From Diabrotica undecimpunctata (Eukaryota > Arthropoda > Insecta > Coleoptera > Chrysomelidae): DNA of 64,000 bases. The stretch covers positions 63,058,141 through 63,122,140 of the forward strand of contig NC_092809.1 of NCBI RefSeq assembly GCF_040954645.1, given 5' to 3'. A program made the translations under genes and the position numbers. The notes below the pieces were generated by a model. The model was not told where the DNA came from. It searched no databases and was given only the letters and a program-made list of their open reading frames with translations. Every line of letters starts with the position of its first letter. The first letter of the stretch is position 1. This document shows positions 48,300 to 59,226 of the stretch, in pieces.

Positions 48300-48695
48300 G
48301 CATACACCTGTCCCTAATTTGCATACACCTGCCCTAATTTGCATACAGCTGTCCCTAATTTGCATACACCTGTCCCTAATTTGCATACACCTGCCCTAAT
48401 TTGCATACAGCTGTCCCTAATTTGCATACACCTGTCCCTAATTTGAATGTGCTCCCTAATTTGCATACACCTGTCCCTAATTTGAATGTGCTCCCTAATT
48501 TGCATACACCTGTCCCTAATTTGAATGTGCTCCCTAATTTGCATACACCTGTCCCTAATTTGAATGTGCTCCCTAATTTGCATACACCTGTCCCAAATTT
48601 GAATGTGCTCCCCAATTTGCATACACCTGTCCCTAATTTGCATACAGCTATCCCTAATTTGCCATACCAGGGGTCATGCTCCCTAATTTGCATAA
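48300..48695. repeat. Tandem array of ~20-bp and 39-bp units with octamer and E-box words
   Basis: Units CCCTAATTTGCATACACCTG (20 bp) and a 39-bp composite that adds a TTTGAATGTGCTCCCTAA half. ATTTGCAT, the POU/octamer site, occurs 13 times; CACCTG or CAGCTG follows most copies. The word CTCCCTAATTTGCAT also occurs at 59,918-59,932, upstream of a gene of the virus-like element. Confidence 0.9.
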
Positions 48696-48719
48696 GCTTG
48701 TCATCCTAAATATAACCTG

Positions 48720-50367
48720 GTGTTAAAAGTTAGCCAACTCAAAGTAAAACAATTCCAATTGAATCAAGTTTCAAAATAATAAAATTAACTTATGGTACCC
48801 TAATGACACTAGTTTATAAATATCCAGGATTACTAAATGATAAAGTCCTTAAAGATATAAGACATATAGTTTCAAGAAACCCACTCAAAAATTATTAATT
48901 TTTACTAGTAGTAAAACAGAGAAATATTTTTTGTTCAATATACTTAAAGCATCAAAAATAATACTTAAATAACCCAAGCCCCTGGAATTAATTTATAGAT
49001 AAGCAGGAAAACATTCATATCCTTAAAGTCCATGTATGCAGCTATTTTGTTATAAAGATATCAAGGACTATTTAATGGTCAACTTTAACGAAAATGTCCG
49101 TATCCACTACGTTGAAGAAAATTGTCCATGTAGAACCAGGTACTGGGAATTTGTTGCTTTGGCCGAGTAAGCTTCCGACTTAGAATAGAAAAAACCGCTA
49201 AAATATTAATCATGTACTAAATATAAAACAGAAAAATAAAATACATTCATTAAACATTTTTATTTATACTACTCCTTTCACTAATTTTGAGACAGATTTT
49301 ACAAAGAAATTTAGAAAAAATTTTAATCACAATTAATACTGTTTGTATTAATTTACTACATAAATTTTAGACCACAAATATAGTATTGCCGAAAAGCCTC
49401 ATATCTGTTTCATAAAGTTTCAAGAATAAACAGCCAAAAATCATTAATTTATAAAAAATGCATTCATAAAAAAACATTTTTTATTTTATTCTTTCCACTA
49501 ATATTTACTGTATTTTAACAAAGAATTTGGTCACTATATAGCTATAACAACACATGTTAATTTTTTAAACACTTTGTACTTGTTCAGATGGGTCTCAAGG
49601 TGCAGGGACATTTGTTTTCAATTAATATTGTGTACTGGTACAGTTGCAACTTCCAATAAATGAATCTTGTCTTTTAAGTAATATTTTGTTATATGGGTAG
49701 TATAAATTTTGCAGCCTGCAATAATTAAAGTGGCACCTTTTTCTTTAATTAGTATGTTATATGGGTACATATAAATAAAGAAGTTAGCAAATTAACTACT
49801 TATGTTGGTAGCAATGAATGTGGATACAAAGAGAATTAATTGTAGTAATATATGCACAGATGCAACTAGCATCTTGTCTTTAAGTGAATAGGTATATAGA
49901 GGTACTTATAGATAAATTGTACAACAAGCAATAAATAAAGTAACACCTTTTCTTTCAATTAGTATTGTGTAGTTGGATAGGGGTACTGAATGCATAAACT
50001 TTGCAGTCTGCAATAAATGAAATACCCTTTTTCTTTCAATTAGTATTTTGTAGTTTTATATGGGTACATATGTAGCTGCTTGAAAGAGGCCTGAAATTAA
50101 GTTAATAAACTGCTGGTAGCACTACACAGGTGAGGTTCTTCAAGATTTAATTGATGTGGGTAGCAGGTATTGAGACACAAAGAAAATTATTAAAAATTAT
50201 GTTTGTAGAAATTACCTTTAGTAAGAGGTAAGTAGGGAGTGGGTTGGGTCTAAGAAATAAGGTTTATTTTTCATTGGTTACACCACTACATAGCAATTCA
50301 GAGAGGGGTATAGGACTGTGAGAGGGATTAGGATCCTATAAAACCAATACTTGCTCCATTATATGAT
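48720..50367. other. AT-rich region with diverged short repeats
   Basis: Between 49610 and 50070 about six diverged copies of a word like CTTTCAATTAGTATTGTGTA end in a GGGTAC-type motif. No gene seen. Confidence 0.55.
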
Positions 50368-51966
50368 TATTTTTTAGTGACAAACCCAAACAATTTAAGT
50401 TAAAAAGTTTTAGTTTTCTGTGAAAAAACCAAAATGAAAGTATCCAAGTTTAGTGTTCCTATTAATGGAAAAAAATCGGGGAAAATTATTACGCAATTGC
50501 TAAAATCTCCTCATTTGGAGGATAGTGTTAACTCAAGCATAGAGTTTGTTGAAGGCGATATGGAAAACCATTGTCCCTTAGGATTTAAAGAATTCCAGCA
50601 GAAGGTTTCCTGTTCATCCACACCAGGCCAATCAATAATGGATTCAAGATATGATAATATATCTGAAGATAGTGCTTCCGAAGATGAACAAGTTTTAAAA
50701 GTGTCAATGAGTGAATTAAACGGGTCAATAGAGGAAGGAAGTGCGCTTAATGCGACAACGGACTACGATGGTATTGATAAAACGGTAGTAACTTCCGATC
50801 ATGATTTTAAAAAAGTGTTAACAGAATTTGTAAGTGCAAATGAAAAATTTTTAAGTGACTATAAAAACCAAAGGGATATTATTTTAAAAAAACTATCCAG
50901 CTATGACAGGAAAAAAAAGAGGGCTCAGCAAAGTTTACAAATTTTGAACCAAAAAATTGCTACATCCAACAAATTATTAACAAGTATTCATTCATTGTGC
51001 GAGTGAAAAGGTAAAACCAATACTTAGGATTTCAAGACTTGTTCAAATTTAATAGTGAAATTTATTTTGTGAGTGATAATCAAAAATCAATGTAATTTAA
51101 TCAATCAATGTAATTTTTATTATAGAGTTTAATATTTATCTAATGACAATATAAGCTACATATCTTCCTTGATGTATTAACTGTTATAATTCCATATAAA
51201 AGACAAAATCACTTTTAAGGCTCCTATGTGTTTTTTTATAAAAACACATAGTTCCCTTAAAAGTCTTTTTGTCTTTTATATGAAGTTATAGCTGTTAGTA
51301 CATCAACAAAGATAAAATATTGCTTTGTTTTCAAAAGAATACAAAACTTTTTTAAACTTGAACTGATTTATTTTGTAAGCGATAATCAAAAATCAATGTA
51401 ATTTAATTATTATAGTTTAATATTTATCTAATGACAATATAAGCTACATATCTTCCTTGATGTATTAACTGTTATAATTCCATATAAAAGACAAAAAGAC
51501 TTTTAAGGGAACTATGTGTTTTTATAAAAAAACACATAGGAGCCTTAAAAGTGATTTTGTCTTTTATATGAAGTTATAGCTGTTAGTACATCAACAAAGA
51601 TAAAATATTGCTTTGTTTTCAAAAGAATATAAAACTTTTTTAAACTTGAACTGATTTATTTTGTAAGCGATAATCAAAAATCAATGTAATTTAATTAATA
51701 TAGAGTTTAATATTTATCTAATGACAATATAAGCTACATATCTTCCTTGATGTATTAACTGTTATAATTCCATATAAAAGACAAAAAGACTTTTAAGGGA
51801 ACTATGTGTTTTTATAAAAAAAACACATAGGAGCCTTAAAAGTCTTTTTGTCTTTTATATGAAGTTATAGCTGTTAGTATATCAACAAAGGTAAAATATT
51901 ATTTTGTTTTCAAAAGAATACAAAACTTTTTAACTTGAATTGTTTGGGTTTGTCACTAAAAAAATA
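50368..51966. mobile_element. 1.6-kb unit bounded by 42-bp inverted repeats
   Basis: TTTTTTAGTGACAAACCCAA and the following bases (about 50370-50411) recur inverted at about 51922-51964 with one mismatch in 42. Between them lie one intact ORF and three hairpin units. I saw no clear target duplication, so whether this is a transposon or part of a larger element is open. Confidence 0.7.
50434..51006 (+). CDS. Unrecognised 190-residue acidic/coiled-coil protein
   Basis: Intact frame starting 22 bases after the left 42-bp inverted repeat, with AAAATG context. Residues 1-30 are basic and polar, 35-120 are strongly acidic and Ser-rich (SEDSASEDEQ), and 130-190 are a Lys/Gln/Leu-rich helix with heptad character (RKKKRAQQSLQILNQKIATS), probably a coiled coil. 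There are no membrane segment, zinc ligands or enzyme motifs. The acidic centre with a C-terminal coil could suit a DNA- or chromatin-associated protein, but no function can be assigned. It is one of few undamaged frames outside the virus-like element. Confidence 0.6.
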   Translation: MKVSKFSVPINGKKSGKIITQLLKSPHLEDSVNSSIEFVEGDMENHCPLGFKEFQQKVSCSSTPGQSIMDSRYDNISEDSASEDEQVLKVSMSELNGSIEEGSALNATTDYDGIDKTVVTSDHDFKKVLTEFVSANEKFLSDYKNQRDIILKKLSSYDRKKKRAQQSLQILNQKIATSNKLLTSIHSLCE

Positions 51967-52200
51967 AAAATATACACAATAATCTGCCTTTTATTTTCTT
52001 AGTACCTAGGTTAAAAATTATCTGTTTGATAAAGTCAACTGATAAAACATGAAAAAAACATATCTTCCTTGATGTACTAACTGTTACAATCTTATATAAA
52101 AGACAAAAAATTTTTTGTCTTTTATATGAAGTTATAGCTGTTAGTACATCAACAAAGGTAAAATATTGCTTTGTTTTCAAAAAAAATACAAAACTTTAGG
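51061..52200. repeat. Tandem array of long hairpin units with flipped inner arms
   Basis: Three ~290-bp units, hairpins starting near 51159, 51447 and 51737, and a shorter fourth hairpin at 52058-52170. Each hairpin has ~75-bp arms. In unit 1 the left inner arm reads AATCACTTTTAAGGCTCC and the right arm (reversed) AAGACTTTTAAGGGAAC; in unit 2 the two are exchanged; unit 3 is a hybrid; unit 4 lacks the inner part. Confidence 0.88.
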
Positions 52201-52523
52201 GTGTTTCATGGTCTAAATTGATAAAAAATGAAAAATAATGACTTTTTATGAAATTTACATGAATTCTTTGAGCCAATTTGACAATCGAAATCATGTTTTT
52301 GTATAAAGTATAAAAAATACTGTTAATTTTTAAATAAACCAACACATGAAATAATTTTTGTTTTGACTTATAGTTTAAAGCAAATTTCAAATACAATATT
52401 TGTATTATATTACAAAGTACTATCTATAAATCCATTTTGAAATCCATGAAATAATAATCGTAGATTACTTACTTTTTGACATAATTTTAAATAATTCAGA
52501 TATTTCACAAACACCCACAAACA

Positions 52524-52524
<1 letters not shown>

Positions 52525-52620
<96 letters not shown>
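52525..52620. repeat. (CA)n microsatellite, ~48 units
   Basis: Pure alternating CA on the plus strand. Confidence 0.98.
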
Positions 52621-52621
<1 letters not shown>

Positions 52622-52659
52622 ATTTTTTTTACGAAAACAAACAGAAAAAACAACAGATT

Positions 52660-53405
52660 TTATTCAAATATATCAACAAACGAACCGCCATTTTATGTTA
52701 CGTTACTTAAGCGTCTATATTCTTTGCTAAAACAGAGATGAGCAGTAAAACATTTATTTATTATTTGAACACTTTTCAGTCATTTAGCTCCATCTATAAA
52801 TTAAAACGATAACCTCTCCTTCACGTTTGAATGTAATCTTGGAGAGTTTCGCCATTGAAATTAAAGATGGCGCCAGCAGTACCATACCGTACTTCATGGA
52901 TTATTTCAAATAAAATAGGCCAGGATTTTAACGAAATTTTTTAATTTGTCATAATTTTTAAAAATAAAAGGTTTTAGATAAAAATTAAATGTTTTCAAAC
53001 TTTGAAATTAAAAGAAATGTTATTGGGATCTTATTTATATTATAGTTAAAGTCCGAAAATTGGATTTTTTAGTGTTTTTTAACATTTTATATCAAATATC
53101 TCTGGATCCTTAGAAGATAAAAGGCCCAAATTTTTACAGTATTAGTAGGTAGATAATATCAAGTTCCTGGTAAAGTTTTTTTTTTGAAAAAAACAAGTAA
53201 AACAAAGTTTTTTGGATTTTTTGCAAGTATTTTAAAAAATCTCTGCGGAACTAAACAATACATTTCAAGATAAAAAACTGCTTTGGGTTCGGAGATATGG
53301 GACATTTTGTTAACATTTTCATTAAATAAAACTTAAAGAATTAAAACAACACTTTTTTAAAAATTTATATATTTGTATAACCAAGTATAGTACCTATTTA
53401 ATTGT
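52660..53405. other. AT-rich spacer left of the virus-like element
   Basis: No gene seen and no terminal repeat of the element identified here. Confidence 0.5.
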
Positions 53406-53410
53406 ATAGT

Positions 53411-53794
53411 CTATGCATTACACAGAAGACAGTGGTTTATAAACACCACGGAATATAGTTTTGTTTCACACACAGCGCAATGATGTCCAGATATTTCATT
53501 ATATCTCCCACTAACATGGCGGCTCACATGGGCAGATGGGACTTCGCTTGGTAGTCCTTGCAATACACTAAAAAAACAAGATATGCACAGTGGAGTATTG
53601 TCCAAAATGTAATAGTGTTCTGTAACGCATATAGGGTAACTTTGTTGATTAACTAAAAACCATCTATTATCAATATCACTAATATTAACAATTTTTTCGT
53701 CAATTTCGGAATTATCTACTTCTAAAAATTCACTGTCAATTATTTCGTCAAGATCAATTGTTGATGCCTCACTACTTAAATCGTCTTGTTCCAT
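53411..53794 (-). CDS. Unrecognised acidic protein with C-terminal cysteine pairs
   Basis: 127 residues, open. Residues 1-45 are very acidic (SSEASTIDLDEIIDSEF). The C-terminal half has LCISC, HHCAVC and HCLLC, which suggest a zinc-binding fold with three CxxC/HxxC pairs. The protein at 57952-58287 and the one ending at 59156 also carry CxxC pairs, so these small genes may be related or serve similar roles. It is transcribed away from the polymerase gene across a 550-bp shared upstream region. Function unknown. Confidence 0.55.
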   Translation of the reverse strand: MEQDDLSSEASTIDLDEIIDSEFLEVDNSEIDEKIVNISDIDNRWFLVNQQSYPICVTEHYYILDNTPLCISCFFSVLQGLPSEVPSAHVSRHVSGRYNEISGHHCAVCETKLYSVVFINHCLLCNA

Positions 53795-54346
53795 GATTTC
53801 TCTATCTGCTATGGTAAAAATTTAACTGACCGAATAAGTGTCTTATTTTATTTTATAAAGCCGAGGAGCACCTCTCCTATATCTATTATAAGTGGGGAAC
53901 TTGTGTTTTTAACCTATCCCCATACACAAAGGGTTAGCATACAACTGTCGTTTACCTGTCAAACATCTGCTTCCTGATTTACATTCACCTATCACTAAAT
54001 TGCAGGTGTAATTTACATACAGTTGCCGCCACATTATAATTTATTTACATACTGGTCTCATTTTTTATAGAGAAAGGTGGAAAGCAGAACATCTGTTAAA
54101 CAACTGCTACCTATTTTATATTTAACTGTTTTTAATTTATGAATGCAATCTGCATATATCTGCCCTTACAATATAATTTGCAAATATACGGGTGACATAG
54201 TCGCAGCTTTTCATTTGTGTTATTTATATAAAGAAAGGTGGAAAGCAAAACATTTGCGCACCCACATAGAGGCTATAGCGCAGGAGTAGGGGTAAAAAAG
54301 GGTATTTAAGCTTGGGTGAAGCATTCTAGATGTTTAAACATATAAG
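53795..54346. promoter_or_regulatory. Divergent intergenic region with a duplicated ~165-bp block
   Basis: GAAAGGTGGAAAGCA followed by an AACATYTG word occurs at about 54071 and 54234, each preceded by an ATTTACATAC- or ATTTGCAAATA-type octamer-like word. A TATA-like TATTTAAG at 54303-54310 sits ~40 bases before the polymerase ATG. Confidence 0.55.
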
Positions 54347-57300
54347 ATGAATCAGTGTACGTGCGGTAAAACTTTTTCGCGGTCTTATAACCTTCGTAGA
54401 CATATGACTGTATGTAATAAACTCGCGTGTGTTTATCTGTAACAAATGTGGAAAGACTTTCACACGAGGTTCTAATTTACAACGTCATGAAGTTAGTTCG
54501 TGTTACGCCGCTTGTCCGATTCCGAGAAAGAGACTAAGACCAATAGGTGTTGAAGTACTTGAGAATGATGTTACTAAACTAACACATGCATTTAAAAATA
54601 GAATAGCATCATACCGATTTATGAGTAAATCTAACAAAATTTCCTATTCCGGCTTCATGAATGAGGTTAAACCAAAAGTAATTAAAATTCTTAGTGACTA
54701 TCTTCTTCAACACACGGCTCTTAAAGTTAACTGTGAACTGTTTGCGATGTTTTACAAACCCGAAAATGAGATGTCAGATATTAAGTCAATGAATACATCT
54801 AATAAAATCTTCACTTTGAGTAGTCACATATCCGACATGTATGATGCTGAAGCGATAATGACACAAGCATCAGAGTTCCAGGAGAAAGATTCCAACTGGG
54901 CACTTCAAGAAATTCTATTCCTAGATGTCAACCTTAACAAATTTAGTACTGTTTCTGCATCAGCATATATTAATCTTCCATTGCAGATTAAAAGAAAAGG
55001 TGCAATTTTAAATATTCAAAACAAAGATAGCATGTGTTTTGCTTATTGTGTGATGGCTGCTATATTTCCTGCTAATGATCATCCAACAAAACCAGAGTCA
55101 TATCCTCCATGTGACACACTTCTAAATTTTGATGGTATCGCGTTCCCGGTTAAGTTAAAGGACATTAACAAGTTTGAGATTTTAAACAATATATCAGTTA
55201 ACGTTTACGGTCTTCATTCATTTTTGAAAGAAAACAAGATGCAATATAAAGTTGTAGGACCACTTCACTATACTCAACAACGTAAACTTATACATGTTAA
55301 TCTTTTATTAATAAGTGACAATAATCAGAGCCATTATTGTCTCATAACAGACTTGTATCGCTTAGTAAAAACTCAAAAGACAAAATATGATGGAAAACAA
55401 TATTTCTGTGATGGGTGTCTTCAAACTATTTCAACCCTTGAAAAGCTGAAAAATCACCAAGAAAATGATTGTTTACACACATCTCTACAATACTCCCAAC
55501 CAGTGAATTGAGAGTTAACAAGTGTGGTGAAACTCTTCCATCCAATATTCTAAAATTCATCAATATTGAAAAAACAAGCCAACACCCGTTTGTAATTTAT
55601 GCTGACTTTGAGTCGATTCTTAAGCCAATACATCATTGTGATCCATCAGATGGACAATCCTACACAATCAAAGTTGCAGAACACCAGCAGAACACAGTAT
55701 TTATCAGCTATTGCACAAACTAAAGAAAAGTATATTACATTTTCAAAATCTGTTCTAGTACACAAGAGTAATGATTCAAAAAAACATAATGTTTATTTAA
55801 AATTGAGGTTTGTAGATTCATTTAAATTTTTAGCAAAGTCTTTAGATAAATTAAGCCAAACATTAGAGTCTGATCAATGCAATAAAATAAGGAAATATTT
55901 CCCAGGTGAAAAAGAGTTCGGTTTAATGCGCCGTAAAGGTGTATTTCCATATACATATATTGATAGTTATATCAAATTAGAAGCGAAACATCTACCATCT
56001 AAAGAAAAATTTTATGATAATTTAAGGGGAGAACATATAACTACAGAAGATTATAACAGAGCACAGGAGGTCTGGGATCATTTTAACTGCCCATCTATGG
56101 GGGATTATGGAATGCTGTATTTAAAATCAGATGTACTTCTACTAGCTGACATATTTGAAAATTTTAGAAAGGTATGTCTCAAAGAGTACAAATTGGATCC
56201 TGCACATTATGTTACAGCCCCATCTCTAACATGGGATGCTATGTTAAAATATACCGATATCGAGCTTCAGCTTTTAACGGATGTTGATATGGTACACTTT
56301 TTCAAAAAAGGGATCAGAGGAGGCGTGGCTACCTGTAGGAAACGTATGGGTATTGCAAACAACAGATTTTTAAATAATTTCGATCCAACAAAACCGGAAA
56401 CATACATAATGTATCTAGATGCCACTAATCTCTACGGCGCCGCCATGAGCCAACCTGTTCCTTGGGGAAATTTTAGATCGTTAAATGAACAAGAAATTGA
56501 CCAATTTAATGTTTTTAATATTGATGATGATGGTGAAAAGGGGTATGTGTTGGAAGTAGACTTGCATTATCCACCCAATATGCATGATCAGCATAATGAC
56601 CTACCATTTTGGAAGGGTTGGAGCAAAATCTTTAATTGCCAAACCAGAATTTAACTCATTATCAATATTCAGCGAAAATTTAGTGGCAATTCATTTAAAT
56701 AAAACCAAAATTATTTACGATAAACCTTTATATATTGGTTTTTCTATTCTGGATGTATCTAAGACATTTATATATGATTTCTTCTACGGGTATATAAAAA
56801 ACAAGTACCACAATAATGCTAATCTTCTCTATACAGATACTGATTCGCTCATTCTAGAAGTACAAACACCAAACTTTTATGATGATATGAACAAAAATCT
56901 ACGTTACTTTGATACATCTAATTATTCGGAAAATAATCAACATGGGGTAGACAAGACAAAGTCAATTCTTGGAAAGATGAAAAATGAATTTCCAAACACC
57001 ACCATTAAAGCATTCTACGGTACTGGAGCTAAAGCTTATTGTATTGAGGCTAATACAATTGTGAAAAAAGTAAAAGGTGTTTCCAGACATGTTGTTAAAA
57101 ACCAGCTACATTTAAATGATTACGTAAGAGTTGTACAAAACAAAGAAACAATATTTAGAAAAATGTATTTTTTTAGGTCAGAAATGCACACTGTTTACAC
57201 CGAATTGCGAAATAAGGTATCACTAACATCCCGTGACGATAAAAGATATGTTATTCCTGGTGATGTCTCTACTTTGGCTTGGGGCCATTTATTAATTAAT

Positions 57301-57438
57301 CAACATAAAGGTAATATAGATGACCTTTTATTTTTTGCGAATGAAATGATAGATGCTCCTACATTAAATGACTTAGATAATATCCCCAATGAGGAATTGT
57401 TCCAAGTTGCACCTTTTTATTATGACTCCTACTTATAA
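54347..57438 (+). pseudogene. polB: Protein-primed type DNA polymerase B, broken
   Basis: Starts at ATG 54347 with a C2H2 finger (CTCGKTFSRSYNLRRH), shifts frame near 54430 into a second finger (CNKCGKTFTRGSNLQRH), and runs on with another Cys/His motif near 55405-55465. Recognised polymerase parts: ExoI (VIYADFESIL), a KEKYITFSK block, ExoIII (YLKSDVLLLAD), motif A (YLDATNLYGAAMSQ) and motif C (LLYTDTDSLIL). Frames change near 54430, 55490, 55715 and 56640. At the last two points family segments are absent: ExoII between the ExoI region and KEKYITFSK, and motif B between motif A and motif C. It cannot give an active polymerase. The N-terminal fingers resemble those of related insect copies. 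Confidence 0.85.
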
Positions 57439-57516
57439 ATTGTTTTTTGTTATCTGTAATTATATTTAAGGATTAAGCATATGTATATTTTTGTGTATTA
57501 ATAAAACACTTGCATA
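57439..57516. terminator. Convergent 3' region with polyadenylation signal
   Basis: AATAAA at about 57500 follows the polymerase stop at 57438; the minus-strand gene ends at 57517. Confidence 0.5.
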
Positions 57517-57921
57517 TTAACATCTTTTTTTATTTAAAACTTTAATTAATTCCATTACCAGAGGAACTATTGACAAAGTTGAACATATAGCTATATAATA
57601 AAATATTGGAGATAAACCTTTTTCATCCTTGGGACTTTCATTATAAAGTTCTAACCAGCCGGAATCAGTGATTTTTTCACTAAAATGTCTAAAACGCAAT
57701 TTATATTTGGTACTGTTCAAAGCTATTTGAGCTTGTAAAGTTGGTAGAAAATTGTTTTCCGGATACGATTTCATTCTTGTCCATTTCGACGGCCACGTGT
57801 CATTTAGTATACCATTACTATCAAAACACACAAAAGTTTCTCTAACATTGATTGGTTCTTGAATTAAGAGCAAATTTCCCACAATTGCTTGTAAAACAAT
57901 AAAGTTTAATGATACCATCAT
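57517..57921 (-). CDS. Unrecognised small membrane protein
   Basis: 134 residues. The N-terminus MMVSLNFIVLQAIVGNLLLI is signal-peptide- or anchor-like. Residues about 25-100 are polar, with one Cys and four N-x-S/T-like sites, and are probably lumenal. Residues about 105-125 (FYYIAICSTLSIVPLVMELI) form a membrane segment followed by a basic tail NKKRC. The topology would be type I. There is no furin site or fusion peptide to call it an envelope protein. It lies 30 bases downstream of the 57952-58287 gene on the same strand, so the two may share a transcript. Function unknown. Confidence 0.55.
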   Translation of the reverse strand: MMVSLNFIVLQAIVGNLLLIQEPINVRETFVCFDSNGILNDTWPSKWTRMKSYPENNFLPTLQAQIALNSTKYKLRFRHFSEKITDSGWLELYNESPKDEKGLSPIFYYIAICSTLSIVPLVMELIKVLNKKRC

Positions 57922-57951
57922 AATAATAGCTGTTTAGAATTTAACGTCTAT

Positions 57952-58287
57952 TTATAGTAAATCTAACTTTGGACGTGGGGAGTCCCATTTATGTGGTGGG
58001 GATTCCAATAATCCATCACGATAACCTACAGAACGATGAGATAGTCCCATAGGTCTAGTCTCACTACTAAATGCACAAAATTCAAATACCAATTTCCATC
58101 CTTTAAATATTAAGTTTCTTCGAATAAGTCTAGTTCCAGACATTTTACGACAAACGAGACAAAGCTTTTGTCGTACAATATAAAAAGGAAGTCTCGAAAA
58201 TGTTTCCCATTCGTCACTCCTATAGCTAAGTAGATTATCACAATATTTATATGGTATGTTCCCTTCGTTTATTATACTTGAACACAT
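57952..58287 (-). CDS. Unrecognised 111-residue protein with CxxC
   Basis: Open frame from ATG 58287. It contains KLCLVCRKMSGTRLIRR and a later FEFCAFSSETR, so perhaps a small zinc-binding module, and ends in a Pro/Arg/Asp-rich tail. There is no membrane segment. It is transcribed divergently from the 58525 gene and followed at once by the membrane-protein gene. No family recognised. Confidence 0.5.
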   Translation of the reverse strand: MCSSIINEGNIPYKYCDNLLSYRSDEWETFSRLPFYIVRQKLCLVCRKMSGTRLIRRNLIFKGWKLVFEFCAFSSETRPMGLSHRSVGYRDGLLESPPHKWDSPRPKLDLL

Positions 58288-58524
58288 AATTAATAGTATA
58301 CAAATTAGATTTTGTGAGGGACTCTAACGAACTGGTTTATGATTTAGCTTAACAAGTTTCAACAGGAATGAGTCCCCGCTAGCTGATAAAGTCTTACACA
58401 CCTTGCTTGGTACACTCTAGTGTTAATATATTATTATGAGTGGGGGTAATGAGCAACACACCTGCAACCGGTGTCAATGGGGGTAGGAAGGATATAAGGA
58501 AGAACCATCGTTAATTTAAACAGT
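58288..58524. promoter_or_regulatory. Divergent promoter region
   Basis: 237 bp between divergent start codons. It contains a G-rich direct repeat (GTGGGGGTAATG at 58440 and TGGGGGTAGG at 58478), CACCTG and a TATAAGG at about 58494, ~30 bases before the plus-strand ATG. Confidence 0.5.
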
Positions 58525-58728
58525 ATGGACTCAAGAAGGTTTCGTGAACGGCTTAATCAGTTTAGTATACGCATTAAAAGGATAAAACGTGATATTCTAT
58601 TTTACAAAAGTCAGAGATATATCAATCATATAAATAATCGTATTAACCAGTTAAAAAGTGAATACAAAGATAAACAACTTATGTTTAAACAGTTTTCAAA
58701 GCTGTGTTTGAGTGATGCGCTTGCGTAG
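58525..58728 (+). CDS. Small basic coiled-coil protein
   Basis: 67 residues, rich in Arg, Lys, Gln and Asn (RFRERLNQFSIRIKRIKRD), predicted to be one long helix. It resembles in style the partial gene starting at 63910. Its stop codon overlaps the next gene: ATG 58715 lies 14 bases before the end of this frame, so the two may be expressed from one transcript. Function unknown; a nucleic-acid-binding or scaffold role is a guess. Confidence 0.55.
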   Translation: MDSRRFRERLNQFSIRIKRIKRDILFYKSQRYINHINNRINQLKSEYKDKQLMFKQFSKLCLSDALA

Positions 58729-59156
58729 TGGTAAAGTTTACACAACAAAACCAAAAGCAGACGTAAGACTATTTTTTCTCTCCAGATACGAAGAGCAAAA
58801 GTGGATAGACTTGGTCTTTAAGAACATTAACCGATTTACTAAAGATGGATTGTTGCCTCCGGTCTCGCATAATGGCAGAGCATCCAAAAAAACCGTTGTA
58901 CAAGTTCACGACCACAGAATTGGAATATTTTAGCCTAGCCTACGTAAGAAAATTTGTAGACCCAATTGAACTTCTCCGTTCATGGTCTATACTACCCAGA
59001 AAATTTTGCCAGGATTTTGAAGTTCAAACTCGTCTCCCATGTTTCGTTCATTTCAATCGTCCTGAGTGGAGAACAGAGTTAGAAGGATTCGCCCCAGCTC
59101 AATCCAGTTGTCATTTGTGTAAACTTGCACTTCAAAATATAAATTGTAACATGTAA
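58715..59156 (+). pseudogene. Unrecognised CxxC protein, one frameshift
   Basis: Begins MRLRSGKVYTTKPKADVR and stays open to 58933. A second frame (+1), open from 58845 to 59156, continues with TTTELEYFSLAYVRKF, SWSILPRKFCQDF and a C-terminal SSCHLCKLALQNINC. The frames cross at a run of seven A near 58888-58894, so a one-base indel, real or from sequencing, is the simple explanation. The whole would be about 147 residues. The final CxxC pair matches the style of the other small genes. Function unknown. Confidence 0.5.
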
Positions 59157-59226
59157 TAGTTATTGAATAAAGTACTATTTTTTTAATAAGGTTTTTATTA
59201 ATAAAACAAAATGTAAAAAAAAAAAT
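59157..59226. terminator. Convergent 3' region
   Basis: AATAAA at about 59167 on the plus strand and A/T-rich signals for the opposing gene; only 70 bases separate the stop codons. Confidence 0.5.

Noticed and set aside
48300..48695. CRISPR-like regular repeats
   Set aside because: Units are contiguous without unique spacers, and the genome is eukaryotic.
48314..48709. Repetitive open frames on both strands over the octamer array
   Set aside because: The 20- and 39-bp units happen to lack stops in several frames at once; no start context or codon bias distinguishes a real gene.
52410..52653. Cys-Val repeat open frames
   Set aside because: Translation of the (CA)n microsatellite in two frames.
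58712..58933. Programmed frameshift in the 58715 gene
   Set aside because: The needed shift is +1 at a run of A without a known +1 signal; an indel is more likely.
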